DNA from: Rhodococcus_G sp042879035
Lineage (GTDB): Bacteria > Actinomycetota > Actinomycetes > Mycobacteriales > Mycobacteriaceae
Assembly (NCBI RefSeq): GCF_042879035.1
Contig: NZ_JBIAOU010000002.1
Location: forward strand, 1 to 64,000
Length of the DNA: 64,000 nt
Direction: 5' to 3'
In this document: positions 24,742-33,116 of the stretch, one piece after another
Layout of the letters: each line of letters opens with the position of its first letter
Numbering within the stretch: position 1 is the first letter of the stretch
The notes under the pieces: model-generated
The model's database searches: none
Seen by the model: only the letters and a program-made list of their open reading frames with translations
Told to the model about the DNA's origin: nothing
Made by a program: the position numbers and the translations under genes

Positions 24742-25188
24742 ATGACGGACGACGGGGTGAGGAACGCCCCACCGCTGAGCGCCGCCTTCCTCGTGATCGC
24801 GGTCGGTCGGCGCATGCGTGAGCACGTCGAAGCCGTCCTGAGGGCGGAGGGGATTGCGATGCGGCACCTGTCCGCACTGGGGCATCTGTCCCGGGACGCG
24901 GGAATCTCGTACAGCGAGTTGGCCCGGCGCGCCTCGGTGACGCCGCAGAGCATGCAGGCGACGCTGACGAAACTCGAGGAGCTCGGCGCCGTGCGCAGGG
25001 CGACCGTCTCCGGCCGGGGACGCACCGCACAACTCTTCGTGACCGACGAGGGCGCGCGCCTGCTGCGGGTGGGGCAGGACGCGATCGCCGAGCTCGACCG
25101 GATGCTCGCCGATCGGCTCGACGCGGACGTGCTGGACCGTCTCGGTCCGTCGCTGCTCCAGGTGCTCGGCGCACTCGGAGGCGGGTGA
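24742..25188 (+). CDS. MarR family transcriptional regulator
   Basis: 148 residues. The winged helix-turn-helix is ISYSELARRASVTPQSMQAT, followed by KLEELGAVRR, and a basic wing with SGRGRTAQLFVTDEG. The two long helices at either end form the dimer interface. The ATG at 24742 follows GGGAG. The palindrome immediately upstream and the divergent rhodanese suggest autoregulation and control of sulfur handling or electrophile stress. Confidence 0.87.
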   Translation: MTDDGVRNAPPLSAAFLVIAVGRRMREHVEAVLRAEGIAMRHLSALGHLSRDAGISYSELARRASVTPQSMQATLTKLEELGAVRRATVSGRGRTAQLFVTDEGARLLRVGQDAIAELDRMLADRLDADVLDRLGPSLLQVLGALGGG

Positions 25189-25302
25189 CCCCTGATTGTG
25201 AGGAACGTCACGGTGCTGCACGCCGCCGGCGAACCGGTCGACGACCCCTCGACGTGCGGCTGCCGGACTGTCATCGTTGAGGTGTGAGTCGAGGAGGCGA
25301 CC

Positions 25303-25572
25303 ATGATGGACGAGAAGAAGTGGTCGGTGGCGATCGAAATCGACGAGCACGAGGGCCGGACCCGAGCCAAGGCCCGGCTGCACGCCGAGGGTAAACCGGG
25401 GTTGGTGGGTGTCGGGTTGGCCAGACTGAATCCGGCCGACACCGACGTCCCGGCGATCGGGGACGAACTCGCGGCCGCCCGCGCGCTCGCGGACCTGTCC
25501 CACCAGCTGATCGACGCGACCGCGGCCGACATCGAGAGCATCACCCACAGGAAGGCTCAGCTCTACGCGTAG
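25303..25572 (+). CDS. DUF1876 domain protein
   Basis: 89 residues, the full size of DUF1876. Features are KKWSVAIEIDEHEGRTRAKA at the N-terminus, a GLARLNPADTDVPAIGDELA centre and a C-terminal helix ending in HRK. The start follows GAGGAGG. This actinobacterial family resembles a dsRNA-binding fold but its role is not established. It appears to stand alone. I see nothing in 25189-25302 or 25573-25812. Confidence 0.8.
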   Translation: MMDEKKWSVAIEIDEHEGRTRAKARLHAEGKPGLVGVGLARLNPADTDVPAIGDELAAARALADLSHQLIDATAADIESITHRKAQLYA

Positions 25573-25812
25573 TGCGCCGCGTCCTACCCGCAGCCCACCG
25601 CCCGAGCGAATCTCGCCGACCCGCGCCGTGACCGAGCCGCCGCGGAACCCGGGGTTGCCGCCGGGACCCGAGGCTGCCGCCGGGACCGAAAACCCGGGTG
25701 AGCAGCATCGAATTGGTCCGATTCCCCGAGAGGCGCTCGGTCGAAGCGCGTCCGACACGCCGGTCCGTGTCGGTGGTGGTTCGCGCGTTCTCGGTGACCC
25801 TGATGGCAGTGT

Positions 25813-26958
25813 GTGCACCAGCCACAGACGCCGGGAGCCGCATTGTCACTCGATCGAACGCCGTCGGGCCGGTCTGTCCGACGCATCACGAGGAGGCGTC
25901 CTCCTGCGCTCGCGGCCGCCGCGGAACCCGACTACTTTCCCGGCGCCAGCCTTCGGTCCCAGGTCTTGGCCCACACGCTGCGGATGACGGTCAAACCGAT
26001 GCTCGGAGTATGGGCGCGGTGGCCGAGTCCCCTGTGGCCCGCAGGGGCGATCGACCATGCCGCGAGGATCCTCCCGCCCCTCGAGGGTGCCACTCACCGC
26101 GGCGTGCACCTCGAGAACTGCGACGCCGAATGGATCCACGCCCGCAATGTGGTCGGCGAGACGGCGGTGCTGTATCTGCACGGCGGCGGGTTCCTGACCT
26201 GCGGGTTGAACACCCACCGCCGGTTGGTCACGCGGATCTCCGCCTCCGCCGGTGCCGCCGTGCTCAGTGTCGACTACCGGATGATGCCGAGGCATCCGAT
26301 CGGTGACTCTGTCGCCGACGGCGTCGACGGTTACCGGTGGCTGCTCGAGCAGGGGTTCGGGGCGGGGCAGATCGTGATCGCCGGTGATTCGGCCGGCGGA
26401 TACCTGACCTTCATGACGGCGCGTGCGCTCGCCGATCTGGGCCTGCCGCGTCCGGCGGGCCTGGTCGCGCTGTCGCCGCTGATGGACATGGATCCTGCGG
26501 GGAAGCTCGCCCACCCGGGTGCCGACCGGTGTGCGGTCTTCCCGCGCTCGGTTCTCGCGGCTCTCACCGGCGTGGCCGACCGGGTCGACAACCGAGGCCC
26601 CACCGGCGCGAGGGAGCCGCGTGTCTCGCCCGTCGACGGCGTCCTGGAGGGGCTGCCGCCGGTGCTGATCCAGGTCGGGTCCACCGACATCTTCTACCCG
26701 GACGCGGAGCTGATGGCCCAGCGCCTTGCGACGGCGGGAGTGCCGGTCACGCTCGAGGTGTGGGACCGGCAGATTCACGTTTTCCAGGTGGCCGCGGATG
26801 TCATCCCCGAGGCGCAGCGCGCGATCGTGCAGATCGGCGAGTTCGTCCGCACCACGACGGCCGCGTGTGCCCTTCGCCGCGACCGAACACGTCTACGGGT
26901 ATGGATCGGTTCTGCATCCGGATTCTTCCGACGGGGCAGGCCACTGCGTCGCACGTAG
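25813..26958 (+). CDS. Hormone-sensitive-lipase-type alpha/beta hydrolase
   Basis: 381 residues from a GTG at 25813; a TTG at 25843 is an alternative. HSL family marks are the oxyanion motif HGGGF (123-127), the nucleophile Ser193 in GDSAGG, a later Asp in VGSTDIFYPDAEL and His in RQIHVFQ. It hydrolyses acyl esters of moderate chain length. The last ~35 residues are Arg-rich and atypical, so the C-terminus may be extended by a late mutation. Confidence 0.8.
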   Translation: MHQPQTPGAALSLDRTPSGRSVRRITRRRPPALAAAAEPDYFPGASLRSQVLAHTLRMTVKPMLGVWARWPSPLWPAGAIDHAARILPPLEGATHRGVHLENCDAEWIHARNVVGETAVLYLHGGGFLTCGLNTHRRLVTRISASAGAAVLSVDYRMMPRHPIGDSVADGVDGYRWLLEQGFGAGQIVIAGDSAGGYLTFMTARALADLGLPRPAGLVALSPLMDMDPAGKLAHPGADRCAVFPRSVLAALTGVADRVDNRGPTGAREPRVSPVDGVLEGLPPVLIQVGSTDIFYPDAELMAQRLATAGVPVTLEVWDRQIHVFQVAADVIPEAQRAIVQIGEFVRTTTAACALRRDRTRLRVWIGSASGFFRRGRPLRRT

Positions 26959-27147
26959 TGGTCTTCGGCGACGGTTGCGGGTGTCACCAGTTGTCGGATC
27001 AGATGCAAACCTTCTCCACCGCCGCCGAGAACGAGGGTCTCGCCGTGCCGCACCCGCCCAGGCTTTCGGTCCCACCGCCGTGCCGGGTAGGGGAGCGTGC
27101 CACCGTCTGCGCGGTTGCAGCGGGACACGGAGGGAGGCCACGCGATG

Positions 27148-27215
27148 ACCGACAGCCCACACGGCCACGACCGTGCTCGCTGACGTGGTGCGGATGTCGG
27201 GAGTGGGCTGTCGGT
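27148..27215. other. Inverted repeat in the gap before the wax synthase end
   Basis: Arms of 13 bases, ACCGACAGCCCAC (27148-27160) and its exact complement (27203-27215), enclose 42 bases. The repeat lies in the 306-base gap 26959-27264 between two convergent genes and may act as a terminator. I see no gene in this gap. Confidence 0.45.
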
Positions 27216-27264
27216 GGGGTGCGCGGTCGTACACGCACGTCCCTCTCTGGCCGGGTGCCGGGCT

Positions 27265-28659
27265 CTACAGGCCGACGGCGTATTCGAGGGCGCCGAGTTC
27301 GTCGTCGAGGTGGTCGAGCATCGGCGCCAGGTCGGGCAGGGTGCGGCGGCAGCCGGTGAGCCCGAACGCGATCTCGTCGTCGGTGCTGGTGCAGGTGATG
27401 TTCAGGGCCTGCCCACGGACCGGGATCGACAGCGGGTACAGGGCGGTGAGGCGGGCGCCGTTCCAGTACAGGGGCTCGCTCGGCCCCGGCACGTTGGAGA
27501 TCATCACGTTCGCGGGGCGGATGAACGAACCGATCCCGAACATGCCCAGAGCCAGCGGGACGGTGCCGAGGGCGCTCGCGGCCAGGTTCTGGGTGCGGCT
27601 CATGGTGCGCATCGCGTTCTTGCCGTCGGTCATGGCGGCGTGCACCGTCTCGAGTCGCAGCGCCGGATCGTCGAGATGGGTGCCGAGGTTGCACGAGAGC
27701 ATCCCGATCTCGTTGCCCGTCTTGGTTTCCCGCTTCTCACCTCGTAGCGAGACCGGAACCATGGCGATCAGCGGATGCTCGGGCAGCACCCCGAGAGCGC
27801 CGATGAACGTACGCAGAGCGCCCGAGCACATCGCGAGGACCACGTCGTTGACGGTGGCGTCGGCGTGCTTGGCGACCAGGCGCAGCCGTTCGAGTGGCCA
27901 GGAGCGGGCCGCGAATCGTCGGGCCCCGCCGATCGGCACGTTGAGCATCGAGTGCGGTGCGGCGAGTGTGAGTGCGCCGCCGCGGTGGTGCAGCGCCCGG
28001 TCGACGGTGCCCGCGAGGGCGGGCAGCAGACCGGCCACCTCGCCGACGGTGTCGCGGGCCACGCGCAGGGCCGCCGCGGGCAACGCGGGTGCGCTCACTC
28101 GGCCCGGCAGGTCGCCGGCCGCGACCAGGTGGCGCTGCCGGGTCAGCGGTTCCCAGGGTGCGGGCATCGCTCGCGCGCCCGGGTCCTCGCTGAGCGCGCT
28201 GCGCAGCAGCTTCATCGCCGACACCCCGTCGGCGAGGGCGTGGTGGATCTTCATGTACACCGCGAGGCGTCCGTCGGCGAGGCCCTCGATCAGGTGCATC
28301 TCCCACAGTGGGCGGCTGCGGTCGAGCAGGCCGGCGTGCAGGCGGGAGACCAGATCGAGCAGTTCGGTGACCCCGCCCGGCTGGGGGAGGGCGTCGTGGC
28401 GGACGTGGTGGCCGAGGTCGATCTCGGTGTCGGATTCCCAGCCCCACTGGCCCAGCGTGGTCAGCGACCGTGCGGCCCGTTTGCGCAGCAGCGGGGACAC
28501 CTCGCCTCGCGTGAGCGCCGCGTCGAGCATCGTGCGGACGTCGCGCGCGTCGGAACCTTCAGGCGGGTCGAACACCGCCAGGCCCCCGACGTGCATCGGA
28601 TGGTGGCGGGACTCGCCGATCAGGAACATCGAATCGGTCGGCGACATCGGTAACAGCAA
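27265..28659 (-). CDS. Wax ester synthase / diacylglycerol acyltransferase (WS/DGAT)
   Basis: 464 residues, the standard length. The start is TTG at 28659 (MLLPMSPTDSMFL), with ATG at 28647 as an alternative. The catalytic motif HHxxxDG is HHALADG (139-145); PLWEMHLIEG precedes it and a NVPGP motif (SNVPGPSEPLYWNG) follows. It esterifies acyl-CoA with long-chain alcohols or diacylglycerol, building the storage lipids typical of Rhodococcus. A CRP/GlxR-like site lies about 100 bases upstream. Confidence 0.92.
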   Translation of the reverse strand: MLLPMSPTDSMFLIGESRHHPMHVGGLAVFDPPEGSDARDVRTMLDAALTRGEVSPLLRKRAARSLTTLGQWGWESDTEIDLGHHVRHDALPQPGGVTELLDLVSRLHAGLLDRSRPLWEMHLIEGLADGRLAVYMKIHHALADGVSAMKLLRSALSEDPGARAMPAPWEPLTRQRHLVAAGDLPGRVSAPALPAAALRVARDTVGEVAGLLPALAGTVDRALHHRGGALTLAAPHSMLNVPIGGARRFAARSWPLERLRLVAKHADATVNDVVLAMCSGALRTFIGALGVLPEHPLIAMVPVSLRGEKRETKTGNEIGMLSCNLGTHLDDPALRLETVHAAMTDGKNAMRTMSRTQNLAASALGTVPLALGMFGIGSFIRPANVMISNVPGPSEPLYWNGARLTALYPLSIPVRGQALNITCTSTDDEIAFGLTGCRRTLPDLAPMLDHLDDELGALEYAVGL

Positions 28660-28759
28660 AGCTTCGGCCCTTCCATCTTGTCCGTGCCGGACTGCGAGCG
28701 GTCCGGCCCCCCCGAGGAGCTGCGTGTAGGGATCTGTGTGTCCAGCGGTAACACCAAAG

Positions 28760-28775
28760 TGTGAGGCAAATCACG
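28760..28775. promoter_or_regulatory. CRP/GlxR-type site
   Basis: TGTGA-GGCAAA-TCACG is close to the TGTGA-N6-TCACA consensus. A second palindrome TCACA-GT-TGTGA lies at 28802-28813. Both are in the 505-base gap 28660-29164 between the wax synthase and the RiPP cluster, and could serve either side. I see no convincing gene in this gap. Confidence 0.5.
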
Positions 28776-29164
28776 ATCGCGGCCGCCAGCGTCTTTTTAC
28801 ATCACAGTTGTGACAAATACCACCTGGTCGAGTGTCCAATTGTGTCCCGGCGGCAAGGTTGTCGGCGCCCCGCTGTCCGGCGGGAGGTGGCCGCGGCGTC
28901 GGTCAGCTGCACGCCGCGACGGTCGTCGGACCGCCCCGTGGGGCGCACGGGTCCACGGCACCGCGAGCGAGGACATCCGCCGGCGCGGGCGACCGCGGAT
29001 CGGATCGGTGACACGTCCGTCGTACTCGCCCCCCGCATCACGCATCTCGTGGCGAGAAGACCTCGGGGGGTGAGCGGATCCCACACCTTGGGTGGCTTCT
29101 GGACCCCGCGCCGATGGATCAGTCTTGTTCATGTCACATCGAGTACAGGAAGGAGGGAAAGGAA

Positions 29165-29245
29165 ATGCGTCGCATCAAGTTCACCGTCGCCGCACTCGTC
29201 GGCTTCGTGCCGCGAAAAGCGCCGGGCATGTACGAATGGTCCTGA
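29165..29245 (+). CDS. Probable RiPP precursor peptide, 26 residues
   Basis: A very strong ribosome site (AGGAAGGAGGG, then AAAGGAA) stands just before ATG 29165. The peptide begins MRRIKFTVAALVGF and ends in PRKAPGMYEWS. The basic and hydrophobic first part would be a leader and the aromatic end a core with Tyr23-x-Trp25. The gene is followed by a 14-base-pair hairpin and then by a P450 gene and an MFS gene on the same strand. P450-linked RiPPs such as biarylitides carry short cores with Tyr-x-His or Tyr-x-Trp cross-linked by the P450. The assignment is inferred from position and composition. Confidence 0.72.
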   Translation: MRRIKFTVAALVGFVPRKAPGMYEWS

Positions 29246-29253
29246 CAATGTTC

Positions 29254-29295
29254 GAGAGTGCGGGCGGTCGACTTTGTTTCGCCGCCCGCACTCTC
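29254..29295 (+). terminator. Attenuator-like hairpin between precursor and P450 genes
   Basis: GAGAGTGCGGGCGG (29254-29267) pairs perfectly with 29282-29295 around a 14-base loop. It lies nine bases after the precursor stop and before the P450 ribosome site (TAGGAG). Such hairpins lower downstream expression, giving much more peptide than enzyme. Confidence 0.75.
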
Positions 29296-29309
29296 ATTAG
29301 GAGACGTAA

Positions 29310-30542
29310 ATGGCACGGCCACCAATTCTCGGGGCGTCGCGAGCAGCATTGGCGGAAACGTACGATCGCGGGCGGCTGTCCTTTCTGCTCGACGCCGCAG
29401 AACTCGGACCGATAGTCGAACTCTGGCCGGGAACTTTCCTCGTGTCGGGTCACCGCGAGGTACACGACGTACTCGTCGGGTCGAATCGCAAATTCTTGTC
29501 GACACAGAATTTCCTCAGGAACAAGGTGTCGGGCGATCTCGGATCCGAATCGGTGCAGAAGTGGATGAGATCGCGCAAGGCGGCATCCGCGGCGTTGGCA
29601 TCACGTGATCGCCTCGAAGACCACCAGGTCGAACTCGCACAACACACACACGCAATCGTCCGGAGTTGGGTGGGGAGGACGGTCGGTGACCGCGAGCTGA
29701 TCGACACCTTGCAGGTTCTCACGTCCGCGTCCATCAGTCGGTACTGCTTCGGAACGCGGAACGTCGACGAGATCCCCTCTCTCGCACAGGAACTCCTCGA
29801 TTCGCTCTTCCCGATCACGGCGAGCCCGTTCGTCCTACCCAGATGGATGCGCTGGCGGCCTTCGGACCTGCGAGTCCGCAGGGCCCTGCGCAATCTCGAA
29901 TCGGCCGTGGCGCAGCTCGCGCGGACACCGGGCTCGGACGGATTGTGCGACGACCTCCGACGAGCCGATCTGCCGCCCGAAGACGTTGTGCAGATGATTA
30001 TTTCGACCCTCCTTGCCGCGCACGGCGTTCCGGCGGCAGCGATCCTGTGGGGGATGGTCGAGCTCGGCCGGCACCGCGCCGTCCAGGATCGGCTGCGAGG
30101 TGAGGGCGGCGCCGACGCGCTCACACGCGTTGTGTCCGAGACGCTCCGACTGTGGCCGCCGTCGTGGATGTTGGGCCGTGACGCGGCCGAGGACATCCGT
30201 TTCGGGGACTGGGAGATGAAGAAGGGCAGTGTGGTGATGGTGTCCAGCTGGGTCACCCACCGGGTCTCGCCCGCCTTCGCGCCGACCGGTGGCGACTTCA
30301 GGCCCGAGCGGTGGATCGACGCGGCACCACAGCGCGGCGAGTTCATACCGTTCGGCGGCGGACCGCGATGGTGTGTGGGCGCGAAGTTTGCGGAACGCGA
30401 GCTGTCGACCGTCCTGGGCGAGATCGTCCGAAATTCCACGATGCGAATTCAGCTGTCGGGCGCCGAACTGAAGGTGAACGAGCGCAGAACTCTCACCCCC
30501 GAGGACTTCGCCATGAGATTCGACGTCCCGGTGAGCGCGTGA
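29310..30542 (+). CDS. Cytochrome P450, probable RiPP cross-linking enzyme
   Basis: 410 residues. The haem loop FGGGPRWCVG (348-357, ligand Cys355) and ExxR motif ETLR (277-280) are intact, as is the PERW segment. The I-helix, usually (A/G)Gx(D/E)TT, reads AAHGVPAAA (236-244), so both the acid and the Thr used for O2 activation are replaced. This departs from ordinary monooxygenases. It lies 64 bases after the precursor and overlaps the MFS gene by GTGA. I infer oxidative coupling of the Tyr and Trp in the peptide core. Confidence 0.85.
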   Translation: MARPPILGASRAALAETYDRGRLSFLLDAAELGPIVELWPGTFLVSGHREVHDVLVGSNRKFLSTQNFLRNKVSGDLGSESVQKWMRSRKAASAALASRDRLEDHQVELAQHTHAIVRSWVGRTVGDRELIDTLQVLTSASISRYCFGTRNVDEIPSLAQELLDSLFPITASPFVLPRWMRWRPSDLRVRRALRNLESAVAQLARTPGSDGLCDDLRRADLPPEDVVQMIISTLLAAHGVPAAAILWGMVELGRHRAVQDRLRGEGGADALTRVVSETLRLWPPSWMLGRDAAEDIRFGDWEMKKGSVVMVSSWVTHRVSPAFAPTGGDFRPERWIDAAPQRGEFIPFGGGPRWCVGAKFAERELSTVLGEIVRNSTMRIQLSGAELKVNERRTLTPEDFAMRFDVPVSA

Positions 30543-31726
30543 CGCCCGGAAGACTCCGGGCCAGGCTGGGATTCGCCTTCCTCCTCGCCGGCCCGGTCGC
30601 CGATTCCGCCATTGTGGTGATCACGGCCGGGTTGGTTGTTGCCGCCGGCGGAGATGCGGCACTCCTGTCCGTGGCATTCGGTGCTCGATGCATCGGAATT
30701 CTCGGAGCGGGGGTCGTCGCCGGCACGTTGGCGGACAGGCTCGACAAACGGGCGATCATCCTGTCGACATATGTTGGGCGTGGTGCACTGATCGCCATAC
30801 TGCCGGCACTTGCGGGCGGACTTCCCGTTCTGCCCGTGATGATCGCCCTGGGTATCTGTAGTGGGCTCTCGCAGCCGGCCGCGACCACTGCGGTCTATCT
30901 CTCGGTTCCACGCGACGACCGGGCCGACCGGCTGGCGATCTGGCATTCGCTGACCCTGACCGTGCAGGTGGTTTCGCCCGCGGCGGCGGCACTGCTCATC
31001 TCGGTCACCGGACCCACCGTGTCGGCATTTCTGCTCATTGCGGCGGTGGCCGTGGGTGCCACGTGCGCGGGTGCGGTCACCCCGGGTCCGACGCGAACCG
31101 ACCCGTCCACGGGGATTGTTCAGGACACGTGTGCGGGTCTCCGCTACGTCAGGGAATGCCATTGGCTGCGGACGGTGATCCTGGTGTCTGCGGCACAAAC
31201 CGCGCTACCGGTCCCGGCCTGGCTCCTGATCGTCAACGCGGGGTCGAGCGAGCAATGGTTCGCGGGCGCCCAGGGTTACATCATGGCCCTGTTCGCGCTC
31301 GGTGGCATTGTGGCCACGAGCCTGCTGGGAAAGCGGATTCCCTCTCGTACAGCACAATCGGCGTTGCTGGCGCAGGGGGCGATCTGCGTCGGCCTGGTGA
31401 CGTTGAGCCTGTGTCCACCGTTCTCCGTCATGGCCGTGGTGGCACTGCTCGCCGGCGCCGCGATTCGAGTGGGCAGCGTCTGGGCGGATGTCCTCGTGGC
31501 GACGCGAGTGCCCGAAGAGATGCTCGGACGAGTCGCGGGTTTGGGCGCGACCCTCGCCAATGTGTGCATGCCGGTCGGTTACATGATCGCCGGTGCGCTC
31601 CAGGCGCCACTCGGCTCGGCGGCGACCGCGGGCCTCGCGGCTGCAGCGAGTGCGGCCGTGACGGCCGTCGGCGTGGTGCTCGTCTCGACGCCTGCACGGA
31701 CTCTGCCGGTGCGGAGCGCGGTCTGA
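30539..31726 (+). CDS. MFS transporter, probable exporter of the RiPP product
   Basis: 395 residues with about 12 hydrophobic segments. The loop after helix 2 reads GTLADRLDKRAII, the MFS motif A position. The GTG at 30539 overlaps the P450 stop. It resembles small-molecule or macrolide efflux MFS proteins. Its place as last gene of a precursor-P450-MFS unit suggests export of the modified peptide and self-protection. No peptidase gene is in the cluster, so leader removal may use a host protease. Confidence 0.8.
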   Translation: MTPGRLRARLGFAFLLAGPVADSAIVVITAGLVVAAGGDAALLSVAFGARCIGILGAGVVAGTLADRLDKRAIILSTYVGRGALIAILPALAGGLPVLPVMIALGICSGLSQPAATTAVYLSVPRDDRADRLAIWHSLTLTVQVVSPAAAALLISVTGPTVSAFLLIAAVAVGATCAGAVTPGPTRTDPSTGIVQDTCAGLRYVRECHWLRTVILVSAAQTALPVPAWLLIVNAGSSEQWFAGAQGYIMALFALGGIVATSLLGKRIPSRTAQSALLAQGAICVGLVTLSLCPPFSVMAVVALLAGAAIRVGSVWADVLVATRVPEEMLGRVAGLGATLANVCMPVGYMIAGALQAPLGSAATAGLAAAASAAVTAVGVVLVSTPARTLPVRSAV

Positions 31727-31797
31727 CGCCGCGGCGTTCACGCAGGCCGACCGGGGACGAGGTCGTGCGGTCCTCCGTGCCGTCTAGCGTTGAGGGT

Positions 31798-32988
31798 ATG
31801 TCGGTGGTTCTCGCAGGTCGGTACGAGTTGCGGGGAGTGCTCGGTCGCGGCGGGATGGCGGACGTCCACGAGGGGTGGGACCGACGCCTCGGGCGTCCGG
31901 TGGCGGTGAAGGTGCTCCGCGCGGAGTTGGCGGGGGTTCCGGACACCCGTCGGCGTTTCGAGTCGGAGGCGCGGTTGGCCGCGACCCTCACTCACCCGAA
32001 CATCGTCGCCGTCCACGACAGCGGCGAGGACGCCGGCGTCCCCTACATCGTGATGGAACGCCTGCCCGGTCGGTCGCTCGCCGACGACATTTCCGCCGGT
32101 CCCCTGTCCGGGCCGCGGGTGCGCGCGATCCTCGGCCAGATCCTGGCCGCGCTCGGTGCGGCCCACGGGGCGGGCATCGTGCACCGCGACATCAAACCGG
32201 GGAACGTCCTGTTCGACGCCGCCGGCACCGTGAAGGTCGTCGACTTCGGCATCGCCAAGAGCGCCGACACCGACCACACCACGACGGGCCTGGTTCTCGG
32301 CACTGTCGCCTACCTCGGCCCCGACCGCATTGCCGGCAAGCCCGCGACGGTCGCGGACGACCTCTACGCCGTCGGGGTCGTCGGCTACGAAGCGCTGTCG
32401 GGCCGACGCCCGTTCGCGGGTGAGACGATCGCGTCGCTGGTCCACGCCATCATGAACGGACGGTATCCGTCGCTGGCGACCCTGCGGCCGGACGTGGACC
32501 CCGCCCTCGTCAACGTCGTCGACCGCGCGATGACCCGCGACCCGCGCCGCCGTTTTCCCGACGCACACGCCATGGCCACGGCACTGCAGACCCCGTACCC
32601 GACGTCTCCACCGCCGACGCTGGCCTTCACCCCCGCCGTGCCCGCGCCGGCTCCCGCGCCGGTTCGACGGTCGCGGCGAACGGTCGTCGCCGCCGCCGTC
32701 GCGGCTCTGCTGGTGGCCGTCGTGCTCGTGGCACTCGCGGTCTCCTCGCGCGACGGCGGGGGCACCGTCGGCCCCACCTCGGTCGGCCCCGCTCCTCCAC
32801 CGGTCCCGAGCACCGTCGTCGCGCCGGTCGGCCCCCCGGTGACCAACGGCCCCCCGGTCACGAACGTTCCCCCGCCGACCGAATCGGGCCCGGGCAACGG
32901 CAACGACAAGGGCAACGACAAGGGCAACGACAAGGGCAACAAGGACACCGGAAAGACCAACGAGAAGGGCGGCAAGAACGACAACTGA
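31798..32988 (+). CDS. Transmembrane Ser/Thr protein kinase
   Basis: 396 residues from the ATG at 31798. The kinase domain (about 9-265) has GRGGMADV, Lys38, HRD (129-131) with KPGN, and DFG (149-151). A Pro-rich linker leads to one membrane segment (about 290-307). The outer part is Pro/Val-rich and ends in GNDK repeats from 12-base DNA repeats at about 32898-32940. It lacks PASTA domains, so its signal is unknown. Its start lies 71 bases after the MFS gene but it is probably separate. Confidence 0.87.
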   Translation: MSVVLAGRYELRGVLGRGGMADVHEGWDRRLGRPVAVKVLRAELAGVPDTRRRFESEARLAATLTHPNIVAVHDSGEDAGVPYIVMERLPGRSLADDISAGPLSGPRVRAILGQILAALGAAHGAGIVHRDIKPGNVLFDAAGTVKVVDFGIAKSADTDHTTTGLVLGTVAYLGPDRIAGKPATVADDLYAVGVVGYEALSGRRPFAGETIASLVHAIMNGRYPSLATLRPDVDPALVNVVDRAMTRDPRRRFPDAHAMATALQTPYPTSPPPTLAFTPAVPAPAPAPVRRSRRTVVAAAVAALLVAVVLVALAVSSRDGGGTVGPTSVGPAPPPVPSTVVAPVGPPVTNGPPVTNVPPPTESGPGNGNDKGNDKGNDKGNKDTGKTNEKGGKNDN

Positions 32989-33116
32989 GCGACACCGCCC
33001 GGTGAAGCCCGCACACGAGGCGCCCGACGGGGACGGATCGGTGCCGTGTCAACTCTGGTGCGTGCGCACCGGGTCACGATGACACCTGGATCGTGCCCGG
33101 ATGTTCTCCAGTGTGC

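Noticed and set aside
28797..29132. Minus-strand frame of 111 codons in the gap before the RiPP precursor
   Set aside because: Composition is Arg/Pro/Gly-rich noise, no ribosome site, no recognisable fold.
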